This document shows, piece after piece, positions 22,201 through 32,600 of a stretch of 64,000 nt of DNA (the stretch's first letter is position 1; each line of letters starts with the position of its first letter). Source of the DNA: Sipunculus nudus (taxonomy: Eukaryota; Annelida; Sipuncula; Golfingiida; Sipunculidae). The translations under genes and the position numbers were made by a program. Under the pieces are notes generated by a model. That model searched no databases. It was not told the origin of the DNA and was given only the letters and a program-made list of their open reading frames with translations. Location of the stretch: the NCBI GenBank assembly GCA_026874595.1, contig CM049310.1:20188058-20252057 (forward strand), in the 5' to 3' direction.

Positions 22201-25200
22201 CACACCGGTATGTTGACCTTGAAGATCTGGTCAGTGGTGATTTTTACATTAATTTGTGGATTGGAATGAAACGCGGGGGCCCTCCGGTTTTCGATGACCT
22301 TTGACTGGTTATTATTTTTGGAAGTTTAAAGTACAGGTAAATGTGAGGAAGACATTAATTCAAGATAGCTTAACATAACAGAGGTGGACCGAATTCCTTT
22401 TATAAGTATTAGATTGCCCATTGAGGCACCGGCGGGGTTGGAACCGGGGACCTTCAGCTCTGAACGCCTTAACCACTAGGTTCTCACCTACTCCTACATC
22501 GGAGCATTTTTAACATACCAAAATATTTGTTTTTTTTTGTAATACTGATACATATCGGAATGACACCGGGTCATCTTGGTCACATTGTGACGACATCAGG
22601 ACACGTCGAGGTGGCATCGGCATAATGAACAAGCATTTTGCACTGTATTGACCAAGGTCCAACTGTTGAAAGTAGCTATGTACAGCTATCAACTTGGTAT
22701 AGTGCTCTGTAATGAAATTACAGCGGAGTGTGTGGAGAACGTGAAGACCAGGTACAGCCTTGACCTTCTGCCATGTGACTGCCCTCAAGCATGCAAGTGA
22801 GTATCCGCACGTGATCACTACGTCATCCGTTTAACAAGGAGATTTAGGCCTATGTTATGTCGGACCTGAGGGATGCGTAGGACACCAACACTGAAGGTCC
22901 GTATAGTTGCCACGCAAAATAAATGAGGACAGTCGTCTTGTGATTTTATTTGATGTTTTTTAGCCAAATCGGGAACAAATTGCAACAGAAACGGAACTAA
23001 CTGTATCTTTCTAAAAAAAGTATGGAGAATAACATATAAGAAGTCCTAAAAAGTCCCGTTGAGAGAAAGTCATTTAATTTGATAATTTTGATTGGCTCAT
23101 TAACGATTAAGTTTTATTTTACTTATTTGAACATTGTTATATAAAACTTGATCTTAGCCCCAATGAGTGACGACTCATATGAAAGATTTCTTCATTACCT
23201 GTCTATTGAATCTGACTTAGATGTAAATATACCAAAAATAACGGTTTAAGTATATTGACCAGGTCAAAGCTAAAAAAAATAGAACTAGCCAACTTGGACA
23301 AAGGGTATTTCTTAAATAATTTTTACAGTCACTCACAGTCAACAGCGAGGTTTTCAAATACTTATTACTGTAAAACCTCCGTAAACTCTGTAGATTGTCT
23401 GATTGTTTTGTGACTTCTTCATCATTACTTAAAAGCTTCCGGACAACAGATTTATAATTATTCTGTTTTTGGAGATTAAGAATATTTTTCGATTTTTTTT
23501 CTCCTTGTTCTACCAACTGTGCTCTAGAATGTATAATAATGCCTCTGCTTATCTAATCATATATTTCCTCTAGCTTTGATTTAGCCTCAGTATACCTCTG
23601 ATTGTTTTGTAATGATTATTGATCAAGATTATATTCCAAGAATTTAACTTTTTCTTCTAATTCTCTTATTTTTTTATATAAAATTAAATGCTTTTTGTTT
23701 ATTGTGTTATATAGTGATATCCCATACTTTATATTTAATATACTACCACAGTTCTGCGCATCATGATTGAATTCATAGTTTCTGCTCCACTTTTCTATAT
23801 TTCCTTCTATACTCTTCAATGACCGAATTACTGAACTTCCAAAATGAAGGCCCATGGCGCTCCTGTTGATGTTAAATCAAACGAAGAGTTACCGCAAAGT
23901 TATCTGTTCCGACTGCCGGAAGTACTTTGCAGGTTTTTGTAAAAGATTGAGGGGAGGAAGATATAAGGGGGAAAAACAAATGTCTTTGTACCAGTGGTCA
24001 AGTAAAGTACGCCATGTAAATCTTTTAATCATCTCATTTATTATGCGCCATATGTCACAAATTAAAACCTGCCATGGATGACAATGATATTTATGGACAT
24101 ATTTTTAGGTTATATATATATATTCCCTCCACTGCCATCTAAATCCGTAGAGCGGAAATTGAAATCATCACCCCATAAGGTTGTGTGTCATTATCTATAT
24201 CAAATTGTCATATTGATCCAAAAGCCTTCTAAAAATATTAACTTATTGTGACTCTGTATTTGGAGCATATATGTTTATTAGTAAGAACACGAACCCTGTA
24301 TCAAGCAATGTATAATTATGACTCTTCCATTTGGTAATATGTGTTTTCACTTTAAAATCAATATTATTTCCAACAAGGATATAGACACAAGCACTTTTAA
24401 AATCGCAATTGGAAAAAAAAAAATTCCTCTCAAGTGATATTTCCAAGCATTCGTATCTTTATCAGTTGAGAGTGTATCTACAATTTTTCCCCTCCATGCA
24501 CTATTATTTCGAAGCATTCATATCTTTATCAGTTCAGTATCTACATTTTCCCCTCCACTAGTATTTCCAAGCATTCATATCTTTATCAGTTGAGTATCTA
24601 CATTTTCCCCTTCACTAGTATTTCCAAGCATTCATATCTTTATCAGTTGAGTATCTACATTTTCCCCTTCACTAGTATTTCCAAGCATTCATATCTTTAT
24701 CAGTTGAGTATCTACATTTTCCCCTCCATTGATATTTCCAAGCATTCATATCTTTATCAGTTGAGTATCTACATTTTCCCCTCCATTGATATTTCCAAGC
24801 ATTCATATCTTTATCAGTTGAGTATCTACATTTTCCCCTCCATTGAAATTTCCAAGCATTCAAATCTTTATCAGTTAAGTGAGTTTCTACATTTTCCCCC
24901 TCCATTGAAATTTCCAAGCATTCAAGTCTTTATCAGTTTAGTGGGTTTCTTGTAAAATTGGAATACCTTTGGCCATCTCATGGTTATGTGACCAGTTAAA
25001 TAATTTTCTTCTTTTATGGTTATCACGAAAACCTCATTGTAAAATCTTGGTTAACGTCACCCGTTGACACGAATCATACTGTAAGGTATATGTAGAGTGC
25101 ATCCACCCACGATGTTTTACACATAAAACGACAAAACATGCATTATAACATAGCAATATTACAAACAGAAATAAATTGACAGACCATATGAGAATAGAAA

Positions 25201-25531
25201 GATACCAACCCATTTTCAAATATTAATTTCTGTGGAAGATATCATTAAGTGATTCTCCATTCTGAACTCTAAATATTTTGCCATCATCATTCTTTACAAA
25301 CATTTTGCTATCCCATGTCAAGGCATCTTGTCTATTTAATTAACACATGCTTTTTTTACCCCGCACATGTTCAGTAGTCTTTATAATACATTTCTATTGG
25401 AATCGAGATGGACTCGGCCTAATAATTTTTCCAGTCCTTATCTCAAAGTCCGACTAAGTGTCCGACTCTTTAGGACCCTTGAGTCAAGTCCGAGCCCCTA
25501 AGAAGTGGACTCAAGTAAACAAATAAACGTG

Positions 25532-25590
<59 letters not shown>

Positions 25591-28500
25591 AGAGAGAGAT
25601 CATATTGTATTACCTTTTAAAACTACTGAAAAATTTCTGGATTTAAATATGTCATGTTTCTGATATCCAAGAAGTCAATCTGTCTTTAATTCAGGCTTCC
25701 ATTATCCCCGCCCAAAAGCCTTCCCAGCATCATGTCGAGCATGTGTCTGTTCACTTTATGCATGTATACATTTAAAATTTCGTTATATTTGCAGGAACGT
25801 ACAGTTTTTATTACGGTATAGGGTGTATATCGACATGCGGGTGGAGGTCGTATATAGGCTATAGGCTATAAGAGATTATTCACTGTCCGTAATAAGATAT
25901 TTAACACCCCCGCAGCAAATATATATGTTTATATAAAATATATATAATCATGCATTAAAGTAGACAAGCAGAACAACAGTTAAGTATGATTTGTCGCCAT
26001 GCATGATAGAGGCCCATGCTGGGGAGTCATCAAGCAGACAGCATTCGCGTCCTTGACCTCGACAAGGAGGCTCACCCGCGCGCGGAAACGCGTGCATGGA
26101 AAAAGGGGACATGATTTTACCCGCGCGCGTAAAAATCGCGCATCGCACGATGTTCATTTCATCCGTGGAAAAGGTATACCTGATAAACACTTGCACGATA
26201 TTTTCCGCGTTTCCGCGCGCATGGATAAGGGCCCTTAATCTGCCCAATCTCGGTATACATGCATACTCCTCGATCATTACCACACCTCCACCTGTATACT
26301 TTTCCATCATACGTAACCTACCACTCTTCAGAATACCCATAGTCAATCGCTGAATGAATAAATGAAGCAGATTAACGAAGTGTTGGAATCTTGCCACCTG
26401 ACACCTTCGAGTCGATCGTGTACTGACAGAGCCACGAGGTCTACTTACTCATCTATCGAAATCTGACAGAAAACAAATACCGACATCTATGAATTATCGA
26501 GAAAACAACAGGTGCACAAGTACATGGACTTAATCTAATCCAGTCTCAACTAACCAGCAAAACACCGAAAAACTATCGTCCTCCCTGTGTTATTATCATA
26601 ATCAGATTAAGACAAACGATTTACTTAAACTTGTCTTACTTGTTACCTCGCCTAATATACTATACGGACAACGCCCGTCCTAAATATTGAATTCTACTAT
26701 AATTTGAGAATTTGGGCGTGATCCAAACGCTGTATAAGTTAAGTTAGATGTAGTGCATGTGGAATACGCTGACTATGATGATAACAGAAGTGTACGTCGC
26801 GTTTCAGGGAAATGACTTATGCCAGTACCGTTTCTTCTGTCAAGTGGCCCTCTGATAACAGTGAGGTAGGTTCATAGGGACTTGCAGGGGCGGATCCTTG
26901 ATTTTGAAAAAGGTCCAACTCGGTGGAACAAATTACAAAATTAAAAAAAATATTCTGCAGGTCCTGAAAGGGGGGAGGGGGCAAAATTTGAAACCTTTAA
27001 AAAATGGTTGCGGCGGCTGAAAACAGCTGATCCGGATCCCCTGGACCCCTCACCTGGATTCGCTTCAGACTTTTATTGATTATTTTTGATGCTATTTATG
27101 ATTTGTTATAATTTTGTTTTATATTTATAAGCAGTTTCTGTCACTAAAACATTGTACAAAGTGAGTCAAAGAAACCTTAAAATTCCGTATTTTATTTTTT
27201 ATCCATTTTTAATTTCACAAACCTTTCCACATACAGTGGAAAATTCGGTCAAGGTTACCTATAGTTCGTAATAGCGGAGATAATGATCTTCTCTCAGAGA
27301 AGCGAATTTTGTAGAGAAACGTTTTCTAATCTATTAATGGCATTAAAATTAATCTATGAGATACCCTATGTTAAACATGTCTGAATGCATCTTTAGTTTA
27401 ATTTCGTTCAAATATTTTATTACAGGACAGAGTGTACGAGAAATTAGCAAAAATAAACAATGACACACGGAGAATGGTGCACGACGAAGCAGACCCGAAA
27501 AAGCCGGATAGAAATCTGCTCAAGCTGGAAGTGTTCTTTCAGGAGCTCAACTATGAGCGGATCAAGGAGGAACCGGCCTACCAGGTAACACACACACAAA
27601 CACAAGCATGTGACGGAGATTTTAGTATGTGCGTGGGACAAATTTAATTAAACCAGCGGTTCCGGAGATGTGCAATCAAAAAATCATATTGCATATCTCT
27701 ATACAGTGGCATTAGCATGTATAAATGCTTCCAGGAGCGTCCGTATAGGGGAGGGGGTAAATTTTCCCCCACCCCCTACTTTTTGGCAAGGGTGGGATGG
27801 TTTATGTAATTACCCCCCCCTAAAAAACACACACACACACTCACACACCAGGGGCGTAGCAAGGATTGAGGGAGGGGAGGGGGCCATTATCAGTGGCGGA
27901 TCGAGAAATTAGAAGGGGAGGGGCACATATATGCATGATTTTATTGGTACTATATACATTTATATGTATATATTATTATTATTATTATTACAATATGTTA
28001 TATATTACGTTATATTACAGGTACATGGGGAGAGTATATTTTTTTGGAAATATTTTGAATATGCAAAGAAAAGAGGACATTTTGAGGCAATTTCACCTAA
28101 TGGGGATTTTATGTTCCTGAAAAACCATTCCCAGATGTCTTTGCGTTATGTAGTCAAACTGTAGAGAGATTCAATATTTAATGTTTATATTTCTTCGAAA
28201 TTAGGATATAACATTTCCATCGTTTTCAACATGTTTAAGTCAATGGCACAAAGGCCCATTTACCTTTTTTAACTTGCAAAATATTATCTTTTAAATGTAA
28301 TGCTCGGAGAAGAATAACTGATATGTTGGAGTCTAATGTTAAACTTTGCATTTTACTTGGGCTCATGGTTTCGATCGCACACAGGACTCCTAAAAGCACA
28401 GATCGCGAGTTCGAGTACCGGTATAACTAGTGGGGCTGTGAGATTGTTCACGGTCGACCCCAGTTATTCTGCGGTTGTTCATAAATATCCTTATCCTCAA

Positions 28501-29055
28501 CTAATGAATTTGAAAGTAATAAACTGCAGATAATTTAAATAAAATCTAAATCCTAATTTATAAACAGAAATATGAAAAACGAAAATTAATCACGAAAATT
28601 GGGAAATTAGATAAAATGAGAGATATTGCAGCTTAACGAGGGGCCGCGCGCCGAAGGCGCCCCTTTGGATTTGTCACTAATAGCAAAGGCAATATGATAT
28701 ATAAATATATATTAGTATTAGATTAAGTGAAATGCCGTCCGGCCAGTACTGGATGCGACGGGGGGGGGGGGGGGGGGCACCCCTGGCTACGCCCCTGCAC
28801 ACACAATTCAGAGAATAATATTTATATACTCCAAACGAAATATATTTATAAATAGCACTAAACACTTCGATTTCATATATATGATTACTATGAAATATTA
28901 AATGCATGGTATTAAATCAACTTATACTGGAAACATAAACCTTTCTTTTTTTTTAACTTTTAGATTTATTGTAATATATTTGAAATGTGATTAAGTATAT
29001 ATATACTTTTAATGTGTCATACATCATAAAAATGTGTATACACACACATGCACAC

Positions 29056-29106
<51 letters not shown>

Positions 29107-29555
29107 CTAGTGGGATTTTCGGATATTGTAGTGTCTTCCCTGAAAATTACACATGTAGATTTTGTTACAGAGAATGAATAATCTTTGCATAACTTGTAAC
29201 ACAAGATAAGTGTCAATTATTCTGCAGTGTTCTTCACTCTTAGAAGGAGCGTCAAAACGGGTATGCGGTGTATAACCACCCCCTCCCCCCCCCTACACAC
29301 ACACACGCAAACACTTTTAGGCGGGGGGGGGGGGAGGCATTAGGTGGTCAGTGTAATCATCCCCCCCTCCCCCCTACACACACACGATATCCAGAGAAAT
29401 AATATTCACATATTAGAAATGATATATTAATAAAAAGAATTATAGAATTTAGCTCAATTACCGAGTTTACTTTGAAATATAATATATCTAATCCTGGTTT
29501 AAAATTAACATTTACTGGAATCGTAGTACCGGGAAACATAATAACCTTATACTTG

Positions 29556-29623
<68 letters not shown>

Positions 29624-32600
29624 TGTGTGTGTTTTGTGTGTGCGATTGCGTTTACAGGTAGGAGGTCCCAACTTTGATTGCCCCCGCCCCCTCCCTCGGG
29701 AAAATAAATTGACGCCATCGACCCTTAGTGTTTTACTTTCGTTTATGCATTCATGACTGTGGATATCTTACATGTTTTAGCTTCTTACGGATACTATGCC
29801 GGTTACTTGATGGAACAATAGTTATTTTACCTAAAGTATGGTCATTTTGAAACATGAACTCACACAAATAGCAACAAAAGCTATCCCATTTGTTTTGTAT
29901 CCCAGAAGGTATCCTTTTTGAACATTGTTACGAAGATAAATTGTTCAGGGGCAAATACTGGGCCGATCTAGGAGTCGAACCCATGTCGTTGGCGCACAAG
30001 TCCGGCGTTCCAATTAACCACTTCGATAGACGAAGCCCTGAAAAATACGTCTTCATAACAAACTGGTGGGGGCCAAGCCGGGATTCGAACCCATAACGGT
30101 GGCGCACATGTCCGGCGTTCCAACCGCTTCGCTGGAAAAACAAGCTTCACTAGCGAGACAGTTCGGTCCGCTTTTATGTCAACCCGTAAAAACATATGAA
30201 AAGTCCTAAGATATTCTCAAGGGGGAAAGTAGTCAAATTTGGGAATATCTAAAATGGCCACCAGAAGGCTTAGAATCCATCAAGTTTAATTTTTCTAAAG
30301 GGTATAATTATGTGTAAAACAACGTACATTTTCAGTTTTATTGTTGCAGAATCCGATCCTGGTCTTTATTTCATAATTTAAGGACCACCAAGGTCCATAT
30401 GTGGGGTTGGCGGTCTGAAGCATGGGGTGCGATGGGGTGGTAACACGACTCAGTAGGCATTTATAATTAGCGGGTAAACCTTGTAATGTGCAGCGATCGT
30501 CTACCCTGTTGCACTGATATCGTAGTGATAAGATATTCACAAAACATGCAGAGGGATTACCCGATATGCTGGGTTACAACGGATTCTTTCTCGCACATGA
30601 TATGTGTTGTTAGAAATTATTCTAAAAACAGCCACGATTGGTCTGGTTTATGTCAACTGACGAGGCGCCTGCTTCTGAACCGCTCCAACAGGTTATTAGA
30701 TGCAACTGTCAGACTAACTGCAGCACCTTCAGATGCACGTGCAAATTAAATCACATAGCGTGCACCTTAGCTTGTGGAAACTGCAGGGACTCTAGCTGTG
30801 TACAGGGTGTCAGTGGTCAGAGAAAATATTATGGACAGGGTAAAGTCAGGGAATTTCATAAAAAGTCATGGAATTTTATGATGATTTTGTAAGTCAGGGA
30901 ATTTTTATGCTTATGGCGATTTCATCTCATGAGCCAGCATTCAATAATTTCATACTACATTTTCATTTTCCTTTCAATTAAAGCTGTGTTGTGTCTGCAG
31001 GTATAATCTTGATTCCCTTTGACTTTTGTGCACACATCTAAGTTGATACACAAAATGTATACATGTAGCACCAACCATTAATGAAAGGTCACCTGTTTTT
31101 TTTAGCAGTAATACACAACTAATATATAGTATTAGTAAAATATTTACTCAAGGACATGATTCGGCACAGGTAACAAAGTTCAAAGCAGAACAGTGCAATT
31201 ACTTTGATCCACTGATAATTTATTATTATTGTGATAATTTTATACACATGATATATGCATGATTACATTGAGTATATGGTTCTTCAAATATAACATTGTC
31301 AATTCACATTTTCTTGTTTCATTTGGTTTGCTTTTCATTTACAATTATTCAAATAAAAAATTGGTTTGCAGCAGAATGAGATGAAATTGAATTTGGTGGT
31401 TTAGGTTTTTCCTAGAAAACCAGCTAAAAGTCCGGGAATTGTCAGGGAAACTCAGAGAAAAAGAATGCTAACAAAACGTTGCCAATCGGGCATTTTTAAT
31501 ATGTGAACCTTCTCTCTGGAATGAACTTCCTAAGATGTTAAACATAGCGAAAAAATTGAAGACTTTATAAAAGAAAATTGAAAGCGTATCTTTTTCGACT
31601 AAGGGTTTAATGGATTTTAACTCTTTTGTCATAATATATTTTAGTACTTTGTAAAGTGCCACTGAATATATATATACGTATAAAAGTAGGCGCTATATTA
31701 AATGAATAAAGTTAAAGTTTAAAAGTCAGAGGTTTTTTTTTCTGAGTTGACTGCTGACAGCCCTGTGCATAACTCACAACAGGCACTTCATGATAATGGT
31801 GGACATATCTACATGATTTGATTGATATGGTGATTAAAACATGGGACCCGTGGGTCATAGTGCTCAGCTGAATTTGATCTTGGAGGTAAAAATCTAAAAT
31901 AAAAAGTAATGAAGATACGGTCTGAGAGGCAAAGGTAGTATAAGCTAGATATAAGTTGGTATGATTAATTTACCTGATAACTAAGAAAATTATTGCGAAT
32001 CAAATTTTGTGATCTGACCATGTATTTTCTAATGATAAAACTGAAGCATGTGAGTAATTCGTAAACATGAGATCTATACTATCACCATGCATGATCAGTG
32101 GTTGACTCCTTGATAAATTGTTGACAGCTCAGCTGTTGACAAGTTTGTACAATTAAATCCTTATTTTTTATCATACCATTTTTATTCAAATTTTGTCAAT
32201 TTTATACAGTTGCCATATAACTTACGTCCCCAGTCCACAGGTGCAAGGACTTTATGGTGGGGGAGAGCTTTGGAGGCTCTGAATGGTGGGAGTTTCAACA
32301 TCTCTGCATAAACATATGGGATATGAAAATCAATTCAACAGTTCGTACAGGAAAAACAACAGATGCATTATTACTTATGGACAGACGTAAAGGTAGACAG
32401 ACAAGGCTGATCACTTTATTTCTCATTCTCAGGAAGCAGGAAAATAATGAACAAAAGTTTGCATTAGATCCTCATTTTTATTTTATCAATTTGTTTTAAG
32501 TTTATAATTTTCATAAATATATATTTTCAATATAACATATATATCTGTATATACATGTTCAGGTTAATTCAACATTCTATAAATCATAATCATTTATCCC

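Noticed and set aside
24590-24955. Repetitive protein with a 19-residue period
   Set aside because: A 57-bp tandem array open in both strands; no start context or homology.
24440-24955. CRISPR-like array
   Set aside because: Repeats are head to tail without unique spacers, in a eukaryotic intron.
29955-30135. Functional tRNA genes
   Set aside because: A and B boxes are present but the acceptor and arm stems do not pair; SINE-derived is the simpler reading. The same holds at 22410, 43650 and 46855.
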